From an uncultured Collinsella sp. (GTDB lineage: Bacteria; Actinomycetota; Coriobacteriia; Coriobacteriales; Coriobacteriaceae), in assembly GCA_900540875.1 (NCBI GenBank), contig UQHT01000001.1:62001-126000 (forward strand): DNA of 64,000 nt, in the 5' to 3' direction. Each line of letters opens with the position of its first letter. Position 1 is the first letter of the stretch. This document shows, piece after piece, positions 17,191-25,762 of the stretch. Under the pieces are notes generated by a model that saw only the letters and a program-made list of their open reading frames with translations, made no database searches and was not told where the DNA came from. Both the position numbers and the translations under genes were made by a program.

Positions 17191-18853
17191 GAAAGTTTGC
17201 TCCTTCCCGATCTTGTTTGCGCTGCTTGCCCTCCTGATCGGCACCTGCGCGGTTGTGTTCCCCGCTTCCGCGCAGGCCGCGCCGACCTCGACCGGTTCCA
17301 TCACGGTGAGCGGCACCGTGGCGAGCAGCTACGATGCCTACCAGATCTTTAGCGCCAACGTCGTCGACGGCGACAGCGACGCCAAGATCGCCACCGATCT
17401 CGCTTGGGCAAACGACGCCGCGCGCGACGCCGCGCTGCCTGTGCTGCACAGCGCCGGCATGCCCAATTCCCAGACCACCGCGCAGGAAGCTGCCGAGTGG
17501 CTCAACACCGATTCCCACCTTACGAGCGCGCTGAGCGCACAGCTCGCTCGTTCCCTCCAGAGCTCTGGCGCCGAGCCCGTGGCCCTTAACGCGGGTACGG
17601 CGGCCGAGCTGCCTAGCGGCTACTGGCTCATCGTCGCCGACGACGACGCCATCGCCCAGGGCGAGGCCGGCACCGCGCCGATCATGGCCCTGGTGGGCGG
17701 CAGCGCCGTCACCGTCAAGCCCAAGGCGGCGACCCCCAAGGTGACCAAGCACGTGCTGGAGGACAGCACCGCCGCATGGCAGAAGGCCGCCGACGCCACG
17801 GTCGCCGACGACCTGTACTGGCGTCTCTCGGCCACGGTTCCCGCGGGCCTTTCCGCCTACGATACCTACGCGGTGCAGTTCGTCGACACCATGAGCGCGG
17901 GGCTCGACCCCTCCAAAGTCGCTGCGAGCATGCATGTATACGTGGCGGCGGGCGCGGACGGCGGCGTCGACGCCGTCTCGACCGGCAGGGACGGCCGCGC
18001 CGGCACCGAGCCCGCGAAGGGTTGGACCGACATCACGGCCCAGTGTGCCACCAAGGTAGCGGCCGACGGCAAGACCTTCACCGTGCGCACCGGCGACCTG
18101 GTCGCCGCGCTCGGCGGGGCCGACGCCTTTACCGCGGGCGCCCGCGTGGTCGCCGTGTACAACGCGCCGCTCAGCAGCGCATGCAACCACGGCATCGCGA
18201 AGGGCAACCCCAACGAGGTCTACCTGCGCTACCCGCGCTCTCCCTTTGCCGACCAGTCCGGCGACGCCGGCTTCACCCGCACGCCGAGCGACGATGCGTG
18301 TGCCTACACCTGGGATCTCGCGCTCACCAAGCGCGGCAGCGACGGTGACAAGCCGCTTGCCGGGGCGGTCCTGAGCATCGCCGACGACCGCGGTCGCACA
18401 CTGGCGGCCGACGGCACGTGGGACGCAGAGGGCAAGGCCACCGTCACCACGGGCGAGGACGGCCGCGTGACCGTCTCGGGCGTGGACTCGGGCAAGCTGG
18501 AGGTCCGCGAGCTCAAGGCGCCCAAGGGCTACACCGCCTTTGAGGGTACGCGATCCGTGACAGTCAAGGCCGAGGGCCTGGACGTCGACCAGGTGGCCGC
18601 CGCCAAGCCCAAACTCACCATCACCGCTGAGTCGCCCCTGCGCGCCGACAGCGCGGACGGGTCGACGGGCAGCCTGGAGGCGTCGCTCATCAACACGCCC
18701 ACCGGCACACCCCCTAGCATTACCACCGGAGGCTTCATGCCCTCGACTGGCGATATGGCAATGTACGCAGCGGCCGCCGCAGCGGTCGCCGGAGCCGCGC
18801 TCATCGTGGTCGCGCTCCTGGTCAAGCGGGGAGGTGGCAGCCATAAAGAGTAG
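17183..18853 (+). CDS. Sortase-anchored pilin subunit, middle gene of the operon
   Basis: A 556-residue surface protein with signal peptide (about 1-33, ending PASAQA), a SpaA/FimA-like N-terminal pilin domain (YDAYQIFSANVVDGD, YWLIVADDDA), a middle domain near PKVTKHVLED, and a Cna_B-like domain near DLALTKRGSDGDKPLAGAVL that ends ELKAPKGYTAF. The sorting signal is MPSTG, a variant of LPXTG, followed by a hydrophobic segment and KRGGGSHKE. GTG 17183 overlaps the stop of the tip pilin and has GGGAGGTGG upstream, so translation is probably coupled. Codon use is much more GC-rich than in the gene before it, suggesting a different history. Confidence 0.85.
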   Translation: MNKKVCSFPILFALLALLIGTCAVVFPASAQAAPTSTGSITVSGTVASSYDAYQIFSANVVDGDSDAKIATDLAWANDAARDAALPVLHSAGMPNSQTTAQEAAEWLNTDSHLTSALSAQLARSLQSSGAEPVALNAGTAAELPSGYWLIVADDDAIAQGEAGTAPIMALVGGSAVTVKPKAATPKVTKHVLEDSTAAWQKAADATVADDLYWRLSATVPAGLSAYDTYAVQFVDTMSAGLDPSKVAASMHVYVAAGADGGVDAVSTGRDGRAGTEPAKGWTDITAQCATKVAADGKTFTVRTGDLVAALGGADAFTAGARVVAVYNAPLSSACNHGIAKGNPNEVYLRYPRSPFADQSGDAGFTRTPSDDACAYTWDLALTKRGSDGDKPLAGAVLSIADDRGRTLAADGTWDAEGKATVTTGEDGRVTVSGVDSGKLEVRELKAPKGYTAFEGTRSVTVKAEGLDVDQVAAAKPKLTITAESPLRADSADGSTGSLEASLINTPTGTPPSITTGGFMPSTGDMAMYAAAAAAVAGAALIVVALLVKRGGGSHKE

Positions 18854-18961
18854 CTGGCAGCCCCACAGAGAGCGGGGCGAGACGTAGCGAAGTAGATGCT
18901 AAGACACAGACAGATGATGACCGATCGAATGAGAATCAAACGGAAAACGGAGGAAAAGAAG

Positions 18962-20608
18962 ATGAGCATGAGCAAGAACATCGCACGCCTGGCAGTAACC
19001 GCCGGCCTCACAGCAGCGCTGAGCTTCGGCGGCGTCATGGCCCCGGTGACCATGGCGTTTGCTGAGGGTGACAATACGATCACGATCACGCAGGTCGACA
19101 AGAATGGCACGACCAAGTTTAAGGCGTATCAGATCTTTACGGCCAAGGTTGTGGACCAGAACAAATCCAAGGTCGCCTCGGACATTAATTGGGCGAACGA
19201 TGAGACGGAGAAGGCCGTCATCGGTGTTCTCAAGAAGGTCAAGGGCTCCGGCATTGACGACTCCTCGACCCCCGAGGCCGTCGCGGACTATCTTGCCCAG
19301 AACGTGAAGGACACCACTGACGATACCCGCGTGAATAACAATGACCTGCTCTACAAGATCGCGGATGCCGTGGCCAAGGCTTCCACCCAGACGGGTGTTT
19401 CCTTCGCTGCTGGCACTCCTTTTACCGCTCCGAGCAACGGCTACTACCTCTTTGTGACCGACGCGCTGGACGTCTCTAAGCCCAACACCGGTACCTCGCC
19501 CATCTTTGCCCTCGTTGGCGGCAAGTCCGTGACCGTTACCGAGAAGACCAGCATTCCTACCGTGACCAAGAAGGTCAAGGACGACAAGCCGAACAGCAAC
19601 TGGGCGGACAAGGCCGATTCGCAGATGGGCCAGAACGTGAACTACCAGCTTACCGGCACCGTTGCCAACAACGTTGCGTCCTTTAGCACGTACAAGTATG
19701 AGTTCTACGACGAACTGTCCGCCGGCCTGACCGCAGAGAAAGGCAGCATCAAGGTTTACGCAGGGACGGATCGTGGTACTGCAACAGAGATCGCGGCAGA
19801 CAACAACTACACTGCTGACGTCACCGCCGACGAACTCACCGGCAAGTCGACCCTGACTGTCAAGTTCACCGACCTCAAGACCGCCGTGGCCGATCTCTCC
19901 GCGCAGACGAAGATTTATGTCGAGTATACCGCCAAGCTCGACCCCAAAAAGGACGCCAATGTTGTCGTGGGCGGCAACGGCAACGAGAACACCGTCAAGC
20001 TCGTTTACTCCAACAACCCCATGGTAGAGGGTACCGGCACCTCCGTGCCCGACACCGTACGCGACTACACCTACGCGCTCAAGCTCATCAAGCAGGATTC
20101 TGCCAACGAAAACATTAAGCTCGAGGGAGTAAAGTTCACCATCCAAGCCACCGACCCCGACGATTCCAACTCCAAGGACCTGTACGTCCAAGAAAATGGC
20201 TCGCTTGATTCCAAAGAGTATGAGTTCATGACTAATGAAAAGGGCGAGATTAACGTCAAGGGCCTTGACGCCGGCACCTACACCGTCAAGGAGACCCATG
20301 CCCTCGACGACTATAACACCCTGCCCACATTTACCTTCACCATCTCCGCGTCCGATCTCGACCGGGATGAGGGCAACAACGCCTTAGCCGTCAGCGTGAC
20401 CAAGAGCGGATCCAACCTCGTCCTCGATCCGACTGTCAATGAAGGCACCGTCACCCTTACCGTCCAGAACAAGAAGGGCTCCGGCCTCCCGCTGACCGGT
20501 CTCAACGGCGTGACCTTTACTTGGATCGCTGGTGGCGCGGTGCTGTGCATCGGCGTGGCGCACCTCATCCGCAGCCGTAAGCAGGCCGAGGAGTCCGAGC
20601 AGGAGTAA
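18962..20608 (+). CDS. Major (backbone) pilin with LPLTG sorting signal
   Basis: A 548-residue secreted pilin. It has a signal peptide (about 1-35, ending MAFA), an N-terminal domain (FKAYQIFTAKVVDQN), a fimbrial isopeptide domain (VTKKVKDDKPNSNWADKADSQMG region), a C-terminal Cna_B-like domain (YALKLIKQDSANENIKLEGVKF, GTYTVKETHAL), and LPLTG with a hydrophobic anchor and RSRKQAEESEQE tail. Class C sortases join such subunits through a pilin-motif Lys to the Thr of LPLTG. Domain order matches the middle pilin, so the two are paralogues. ATG 18962 follows CGGAGGA. A strong terminator follows at 20710. Confidence 0.88.
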   Translation: MSMSKNIARLAVTAGLTAALSFGGVMAPVTMAFAEGDNTITITQVDKNGTTKFKAYQIFTAKVVDQNKSKVASDINWANDETEKAVIGVLKKVKGSGIDDSSTPEAVADYLAQNVKDTTDDTRVNNNDLLYKIADAVAKASTQTGVSFAAGTPFTAPSNGYYLFVTDALDVSKPNTGTSPIFALVGGKSVTVTEKTSIPTVTKKVKDDKPNSNWADKADSQMGQNVNYQLTGTVANNVASFSTYKYEFYDELSAGLTAEKGSIKVYAGTDRGTATEIAADNNYTADVTADELTGKSTLTVKFTDLKTAVADLSAQTKIYVEYTAKLDPKKDANVVVGGNGNENTVKLVYSNNPMVEGTGTSVPDTVRDYTYALKLIKQDSANENIKLEGVKFTIQATDPDDSNSKDLYVQENGSLDSKEYEFMTNEKGEINVKGLDAGTYTVKETHALDDYNTLPTFTFTISASDLDRDEGNNALAVSVTKSGSNLVLDPTVNEGTVTLTVQNKKGSGLPLTGLNGVTFTWIAGGAVLCIGVAHLIRSRKQAEESEQE

Positions 20609-20709
20609 CGCTCACTCACCCATCCCCTTGGCAGGTGGGATGTGATGGTCATGAGACTTGCGGACACTTTTCTCGTCTATTTACGTTCTTGCTTTGCCAT
20701 TCTCTTTTT

Positions 20710-20745
20710 GGGGCAGACTCTGCACTGGAGTCTGCCCCGTTTTTT
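20710..20745 (+). terminator. Terminator of the pilin operon
   Basis: A perfect 11-bp stem (GGGGCAGACTC/GAGTCTGCCCC) with a 7-nt loop, then GTTTTTT. It ends the three-pilin transcript. Confidence 0.92.
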
Positions 20746-20778
20746 GGGATAACGCAGCCAGCCTCCATCGTCCGATGC

Positions 20779-21031
20779 GGGCACGTTCGTCATCGCGTTT
20801 CTTGACTCGTATGAAGTTCGGTTTAAGGTCCGTAGGCGCACGCGCGGTGCGGACGGTAGAAGGCAGTTGCGCCGCAACAAGAGCAAATAAGAATGCCCGG
20901 GGTTAGAGGCCCGGGCATTTAACAACACCGGAAACTGGTCGCCCGCGCTTTCGATCACTTACGCGGGGTGCATCGTTTCCTGTAGCTATTGTATCCCGTA
21001 TCGCCCCGCCGATCCGGGACATTTTGAAAAC
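20779..21031. repeat. Direct repeat unit, copy 1 (decayed small gene)
   Basis: About 253 bp that match 21260-21514 almost base for base, 481 bp away. It contains the last 37 codons of the small membrane peptide, but the start codon and first codons are missing and an in-frame TAA lies upstream, so this copy is not expressed as the full peptide. It keeps the following hairpin (20892-20920). The 993-bp stretch from the pilins to the next regulator consists mainly of these two units. Confidence 0.85.
20892..20920 (+). terminator. Hairpin after the decayed small-gene copy
   Basis: AATGCCCGGG pairs with CCCGGGCATT around a short loop, followed by T. The same hairpin follows the intact copy. Confidence 0.75.
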
Positions 21032-21218
21032 CCAAAAACGTCGGGCAAACCCGGACAATGCGGCCAGGCTCCGCTGGGTGAGGAATCGTGCTTGTAACTA
21101 TCGAACAAATGTTTGTCAAAATCGCGTTGACCAGCTGTGGGTGCATACACTCGCAGTAAAATACCCTTGCGACGCATCCCGTGCGCGGGCGGCCGACGAC
21201 TCGATCGGAGGTCCCCAA

Positions 21219-21371
21219 ATGCTGAAATTCCTTAACGCGCTCGCCGCCCTCGCGGCGGTGGGCACGTTCGTCATCGCGTTTCTTGACTCGTATGAGGTTC
21301 GGTTTAAGGTCCGTAGGCGCACGCGCGGTGCGGACGGTAGAAGGCATTTGCGCCGCAACAAGCGCAAATAA
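21219..21371 (+). CDS. Small membrane peptide, 50 aa, unknown
   Basis: ATG 21219 lies behind CGGAGGT. The peptide has one hydrophobic segment (residues about 5-22, LNALAALAAVGTFVIAF) followed by an Arg/Lys-rich tail rich in RRR and KR. A strong hairpin follows immediately. I recognise no family. The composition resembles small membrane peptides and some type I toxins, but there is no evidence for toxicity. A truncated duplicate lies upstream at 20779. Confidence 0.6.
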   Translation: MLKFLNALAALAAVGTFVIAFLDSYEVRFKVRRRTRGADGRRHLRRNKRK

Positions 21372-21514
21372 GAATGCCCGGGGTTCGGAGCCCGGGCATT
21401 TAACTAAAGCTGAAAACTAGGCCGCCCGCGCTCCCATACACTTACGCGGGGTGCGTCGTTTTCTATTGACATTGTATCCCGAATCGCCCCGCCGATCCGG
21501 GACATTTTGAAAAC
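21260..21514. repeat. Direct repeat unit, copy 2
   Basis: The second copy of the unit at 20779, covering most of the intact 50-aa gene, its hairpin, and a shared tail that ends CCGGGACATTTTGAAAAC. The duplication seems to have been imperfect at its left edge, since only this copy keeps the start of the gene. Confidence 0.85.
21373..21401 (+). terminator. Terminator after the 50-aa peptide gene
   Basis: AATGCCCGGG pairs with CCCGGGCATT and is followed by T residues, directly after the stop codon. Confidence 0.8.
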
Positions 21515-21565
21515 TCAAATGTAGGCTTAGGCACGAACGGTATCTCTTTAATTCCGAAAATTATG

Positions 21566-21589
21566 TATAATTCCAATACAAATTGGAAT
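21566..21589 (+). promoter_or_regulatory. -10 box with overlapping palindromic operator
   Basis: A perfect TATAAT (21566-21571) runs into a perfect 8-bp inverted repeat ATTCCAAT/ATTGGAAT (21570-21589) with a 4-bp centre. A protein bound here would block the promoter. The downstream gene encodes a DNA-binding protein, so self-repression is likely. The position also argues that translation starts at 21602 rather than at the ATG at 21563. Confidence 0.65.
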
Positions 21590-21601
21590 CGAACGAAAAC
21601 A

Positions 21602-22570
21602 ATGGAAATGAACGAAGCGCTAATCTACTTACAAGAAGCACTAGGCCTTTCCGCCAAGACCAAAACTTGGCCTGGATCCGCGCGCTTGCCGCTGCATCTG
21701 CGGGCGATTGAAGTACGCGCTGTTGACGCAAACGGTTTTTCGTTTTTGCTTGCAAGCTTGCCTACTGGCGTCGGGCTTCCCGAGGCTAAGAGAGTCTATA
21801 GTCAGCTAGCCTTGCGCGCGGAGACTCCTGTTGTCGTTTCGTTTCCTGATGCCGATGCACGTCAGCGCAAAGCATTGGTTGCACAAGGGATTCCGTTTGT
21901 TTGCCCCGGTAGACAGGCTTTTCTTCCATTTATGGGCACAGCTTGCACGGAGAGGGGCGGTGCCCGGTTTCATAATCACGCGACCAAGATGTCACCCAAC
22001 GCACAGGCTGCCGCAATCTGGGGAGCAGCCCAGGAGCCATATCGTCCCTATGACCTTTGTCGTGCGCTTGGGATCTCGGCAAGCCGCGCAAGTGAGGCTA
22101 TAACCGAGCTTGTTGACAGGGGGCTCGCGAGGCGCGAGCGTTTCGAGCGACGTGTCGTCGTGTTCCCTGTTGCCGTTGATCTTCTGCTCAGTGAGCACAT
22201 GGCAGAGCTCTCCTCGCCTGTCTCGAAGGTCTTTTTTGCAAGGAAGACGCCGCAGATCGACTATCTTGTTGACGCCGGGGAGACGGCGCTCGCCGCGCGT
22301 TCGATGCTCGCTGCGCCGGGCATGGAACAAAAGGCCGTCTTAAGAAGTGCATGGCGTCAACTGAGCGACCTCGAAGTCGCAGATGGGGAGTTGCCGGATA
22401 ACGAAACGGCGTTGATCCAAGTGTGGCGCTATGCGCCCGTGTTTGCCGACTCCTCCCGTGTCGACAACATTTCGCTTGCGCTATCTTTGGCGGCAATCGA
22501 CGATGAGCGAATTCAGCTCGAAGTCGATCGCATGTTTGGAAAGGAATATCCATGGCAAGAAGCGCTGTAG
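21602..22570 (+). CDS. Winged-helix DNA-binding protein, AbiEi-like antitoxin candidate
   Basis: A 322-residue protein. Residues about 135-175 form a MarR-like helix-turn-helix (YDLCRALGISASRASEAITELVDRGLARR). The C-terminal half includes YLVDAGETALAARSMLA, a block I associate with AbiEi-type antitoxins, which bind palindromes and repress their own operon. The N-terminal 120 residues are unassigned. ATG 21602 or 21608 fit the promoter; both lack a strong ribosome site. Right after it lies a short open frame that looks like the first codons of a lost partner gene, which fits an orphaned type IV toxin-antitoxin locus. It could also be an ordinary MarR-type regulator. Confidence 0.55.
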   Translation: MEMNEALIYLQEALGLSAKTKTWPGSARLPLHLRAIEVRAVDANGFSFLLASLPTGVGLPEAKRVYSQLALRAETPVVVSFPDADARQRKALVAQGIPFVCPGRQAFLPFMGTACTERGGARFHNHATKMSPNAQAAAIWGAAQEPYRPYDLCRALGISASRASEAITELVDRGLARRERFERRVVVFPVAVDLLLSEHMAELSSPVSKVFFARKTPQIDYLVDAGETALAARSMLAAPGMEQKAVLRSAWRQLSDLEVADGELPDNETALIQVWRYAPVFADSSRVDNISLALSLAAIDDERIQLEVDRMFGKEYPWQEAL

Positions 22571-22596
22571 AAGGTCTCCAAGAATTCGAACCGTAG
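22552..22596 (+). pseudogene. 14-codon remnant of a coupled downstream gene
   Basis: ATG 22552 lies inside the end of the regulator gene with GGAAAGGAAT at ideal distance, the layout of a translationally coupled partner. Translation gives MARSAVEGLQEFEP and then stops. The good start signals with almost no coding length suggest a partner gene, possibly an AbiEii nucleotidyltransferase toxin, was deleted. It could also be chance. Confidence 0.35.
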
Positions 22597-22692
22597 GCGG
22601 CGTTTCGGTCCTAGCTGCGTTGTCCGGTGCATGAGTTTGCTAATCGGCTATTATTTGTTTAGACAACCTGAGTTGTAGAGGAGTGACCGGCG

Positions 22693-23631
22693 ATGGTGCA
22701 GGGCGCCAAACATATGAAGAGCAATAACGCCGCGGACAACGGCGGCTCAAGCCCTCAGCCCAAACCTCAACCAAAGCCCAAGCGTCGTCGCAAGCGACTG
22801 CCGCGCTGGGCCGACCGGCTCATCACCATCGTCATCATCCTTATTGGCGTGGGCCTTATGACCTGGCCGTGGATCTTGGACCGGCTCGAGGCCTCGGGCG
22901 TGTTCAACCAGATCAGCACCGTGTCCAGCACCGTGGACGCGCTGTCTGCCGAGGAGCGCGAGCGCATCCTGCTCCAGGCGCGCTCCTTTAACGAGCAGCT
23001 GGCGGGCGAGGCCACCGAGCTCCCCGCCGACCAGATCGAGCCCTACGCCCAGCAGCTCATCTTTGACCGTGACCCCATGATGAGCTGGGTCGAGATCCCC
23101 TCCATCGACGTGAGCATGCCTATCTACCACGGCACGAGCGAAGAAGTCCTTATGGCGGGCGTCGGTCACCTGGAGGGCACGAGCCTGCCGGTGGGCGGCA
23201 CTTCGACGCACTGCGTGCTCACCGCGCACTCGGGCATGCGCAACCTGAGCATGTTCGACGACATCCATTCGCTGGAGCCCGGCGACCTGGTGCTGCTGCA
23301 CACCATGAACAAGACGCTCGCCTACAAGATGGTGGACTCCGAGGTCGTGCTGCCCGAGGAGATGGAGTCGCTGACTATCGAGCCCGGCGCCGACAAAGTG
23401 ACGCTCGTCACCTGCACGCCCTACGGTGTAAACGACCATCGCCTGCTGGTGCATTGCGTGCGCACCAAGTACAGCAAGAAGGACGTCGACAAGCAAAAGT
23501 CGCTGGCCGGCCGCCACTGGGGCAAGCGTGAGTTTGCCGTGCTCATCGTGGTCGTAGCCATTGTGCTGTTGCTGCTGGACATCGTGATCCACGCGGTCCG
23601 CAAGCGCCGCAAGGCCAAGGCCTCGGCATAG
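22693..23631 (+). CDS. Class C (pilus-polymerising) sortase
   Basis: A 312-residue membrane transpeptidase that would link the pilins above into a fibre and pass them to the wall. It has a basic Pro/Lys-rich N-terminus, one transmembrane segment (about 43-62), and the sortase domain with catalytic His179 (LTAHSG), Cys241 (TLVTCTPYG) and Arg250 (NDHRLL). A second transmembrane segment (about 283-303, FAVLIVVVAIVLLLLDIVI) and an Arg/Lys tail follow, the usual class C layout. A DPM at about 127-129 may be the lid motif. It lies 2 kb after the pilins and is the only sortase in view. Confidence 0.92.
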   Translation: MVQGAKHMKSNNAADNGGSSPQPKPQPKPKRRRKRLPRWADRLITIVIILIGVGLMTWPWILDRLEASGVFNQISTVSSTVDALSAEERERILLQARSFNEQLAGEATELPADQIEPYAQQLIFDRDPMMSWVEIPSIDVSMPIYHGTSEEVLMAGVGHLEGTSLPVGGTSTHCVLTAHSGMRNLSMFDDIHSLEPGDLVLLHTMNKTLAYKMVDSEVVLPEEMESLTIEPGADKVTLVTCTPYGVNDHRLLVHCVRTKYSKKDVDKQKSLAGRHWGKREFAVLIVVVAIVLLLLDIVIHAVRKRRKAKASA

Positions 23632-23642
23632 GGCATCGTTCA

Positions 23643-23680
23643 GAACCACCGCAATGGGGACAGGTACCTTTGTGGTGGTC
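23643..23680. repeat. Palindromic repeat R2 after the sortase gene
   Basis: A diverged R2 copy: ACCACCGCAATGG with CCTTTGTGGTGGT around GGACAGGTA. The 305-bp gap from the sortase to gatC holds this, the R1 copy at 23690 and a possible -10 box (TATACT at 23896); there is no gene. Confidence 0.7.
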
Positions 23681-23689
23681 GGGACTTCC

Positions 23690-23755
23690 AAACCATCACA
23701 ACATTCGATGAAAATCTCGATATTGGCGAAAAGCGTCGAATGTTGTGATGGTTTT
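23690..23755. repeat. Palindromic repeat family R1, copy 4
   Basis: Arms CCATCACAACATTCGA and TCGAATGTTGTGATGG, with the variant loop type of copy 3 (TGAAAATCTCGATATTGGCG). It lies 9 bp from an R2 copy. Confidence 0.85.
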
Positions 23756-23936
23756 CGTTGTGGGCGGGACGGTTTTCGCTATGGACAGTGCGGTATCGCT
23801 GCAGAACCGCCAGTCCGCCGCCTGCCAGCCTGCCGCCCTCGTTACGTTTTCGCTGCATTTGGGTAAAGCGCCTGCTCCAAGCCGGCGTTGCCTTGTATAC
23901 TAGAGCGGTTTAACTGTTATGCGGAAGGGAGCGCCT

Positions 23937-24248
23937 ATGGCACTCAGCGAGAAAGACGTGCGCGGCATCGCCGAGTACGCAAAGATCGCACTGACCGATG
24001 ACGAGCTCACCCAGATGACGTCCTACATGAACGACGCCGTCCAGATGCTCGAGCCCGTCTTGCAATATGACTTGCCCGACGTGGAGCCCACGTTCCATCC
24101 CATCGGAAGCCTGTCCAACGTGATGGGCGATGACCTGCGCGAGCCCGAGCGCGACCTGCCGCTCGACGTTGCGCTCGAAAACGCCGGCAGCGCGCGCGAC
24201 CGCTACTTCCGCGTGCCGTCCATTTTGGGAGAGGGGGAGAGCGAGTAA
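23937..24248 (+). CDS. gatC: Asp-tRNA(Asn)/Glu-tRNA(Gln) amidotransferase subunit C
   Basis: A 103-residue GatC that holds GatA and GatB together. It starts MALSEKDVRGIAEYAKIAL and ends with a conserved FRVPSILGEGE, where GatC typically has a RVP motif. ATG 23937 follows GGAAGGGAG. The stop overlaps the gatA start by one base, so the three subunits are translated together. Confidence 0.93.
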   Translation: MALSEKDVRGIAEYAKIALTDDELTQMTSYMNDAVQMLEPVLQYDLPDVEPTFHPIGSLSNVMGDDLREPERDLPLDVALENAGSARDRYFRVPSILGEGESE

Positions 24249-25762
24249 TGGCGCAGAGCTTCGATTCCCTTACCGCCGCCCAGATCGCCGCGGGCGTTGC
24301 CGCCGGCGACTTTACCGCAACCGAGGTGGCACAGGCCTCCCTTGCCGCCATCGAGGCGCGCGAGGGCGGGGTCCAGGCATTCCTGCAGGTGGCGCCCGAG
24401 CTTGCGCTCGAGGCCGCCGCGCGCGTGGATGCCGACCGCGCTGCAGGCAAGCCGCTGCCCCCGCTCGCGGGCGTGCCGCTGGCCATCAAGGACAACATGA
24501 ACCTCGTGGGCACGCGCACCACCTGCGCTTCCCGCATGCTCGAGAACTACCAGAGCGTCTACACCGCCACCTGCGTCCAGCGCATGCTCGACGCCGGCTG
24601 CCTGCCCATGGGCAAGGCCAACATGGACGAGTTTGCCTTTGGCAGCTCCACCGAGAGCTCGGCGTTCCACCGCACCAACAACCCCTGGGATACCGAACGC
24701 GTGCCCGGCGGCTCCTCGGGCGGCTCCGCTGCCGCCGTCGCCGCGGGCGAGGTCGCGCTCTCGCTGGGCTCGGACACCGGCGGCTCCATTCGCCAGCCGG
24801 CGTCGCTGTGCGGCGTGGTGGGCTTTAAGCCCACGTATGGCGCCGTGAGCCGTTACGGCGTGGTTGCCTTTGGCTCGTCGCTCGACCAGGTGGGTCCCTT
24901 TGGCCGCACGGTCGAGGATGTCGCGCTGGCCATGAACGCGCTTACCGGCGCGGGCCACGATCCGTACGACTGCACCAGCCAGGATTGCGCCGTCGACTTT
25001 ACCGAGCATCTCAACGACAGCATCGAGGGCAAGCGCGTGGGCATCATCCCCGCGTTTATGGAGGCCGAGGGCCTGACGCCCGAGGTCAAGGCCGCTGTTC
25101 AGCGCGCCGCCCAGGAGCTGCAGAACCAGGGCGCCGAGCTGGTCGAGGTCGACCTGCCGCACCTGGATGCCGCCATCGCCGCCTACTACGTCATCGGCCC
25201 GGCCGAGGCGTTCTCCAACCTGGCCCGCTTCGACGGCATTCGCTACGGCTATCAGGAGGAGGGCTGCGCCAACCTGTCCGACCAGAGCTCGCTTTCGCGC
25301 GCCCACGGCTTTGGCGCCGAGGCCAAGCGCCGTCAGATGCTCGGCGCCTACCTGCTGAGCTCGGGCGTGTACGACAAGTACTACTACGCTGCGCAAAAGG
25401 CCCGTACGCTCATCACGCGGGACTACGACGCCGCGTATGCCAAGGTGGACACCATCCTCATGCCAGCCTCGCCGCGCACGGCCTTTAAGTTTGGCGAGAT
25501 CAGCGACCCCACGCAGATGTACCTCTCCGACCTGTACACCATCTCGCTCAACATTTGCGGCAACGGCGGCATCTCGGTGCCGCTGGGCCTGGGCGAGGAC
25601 ACTCAGCTGCCCGTTTCTGCCCAGCTGGTGGGCCCGGCGTTTAAGGACCGTCAGCTGCTCACGTTTGCCCGCGCCCTGGAGCGCGGCTTTGCCGATGCCG
25701 CCACGGGCGCGCCCGTGCTTTCCGTCGCGCCCGATTTTGCCGGGAAGGGAGGCGAGCTGTAA
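24248..25762 (+). CDS. gatA: Asp-tRNA(Asn)/Glu-tRNA(Gln) amidotransferase subunit A
   Basis: A 504-residue amidase that releases ammonia from glutamine for amidation of misacylated Glu-tRNA(Gln) and/or Asp-tRNA(Asn). The amidase-signature triad is visible: Lys81 (LAIKDNMN), cis-Ser156 (PGGSSGGS) and nucleophile Ser180 (SDTGGSIRQPA). It is full length. ATG 24248 overlaps the gatC stop, and the gene's own stop overlaps the gatB start. Confidence 0.96.
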   Translation: MAQSFDSLTAAQIAAGVAAGDFTATEVAQASLAAIEAREGGVQAFLQVAPELALEAAARVDADRAAGKPLPPLAGVPLAIKDNMNLVGTRTTCASRMLENYQSVYTATCVQRMLDAGCLPMGKANMDEFAFGSSTESSAFHRTNNPWDTERVPGGSSGGSAAAVAAGEVALSLGSDTGGSIRQPASLCGVVGFKPTYGAVSRYGVVAFGSSLDQVGPFGRTVEDVALAMNALTGAGHDPYDCTSQDCAVDFTEHLNDSIEGKRVGIIPAFMEAEGLTPEVKAAVQRAAQELQNQGAELVEVDLPHLDAAIAAYYVIGPAEAFSNLARFDGIRYGYQEEGCANLSDQSSLSRAHGFGAEAKRRQMLGAYLLSSGVYDKYYYAAQKARTLITRDYDAAYAKVDTILMPASPRTAFKFGEISDPTQMYLSDLYTISLNICGNGGISVPLGLGEDTQLPVSAQLVGPAFKDRQLLTFARALERGFADAATGAPVLSVAPDFAGKGGEL

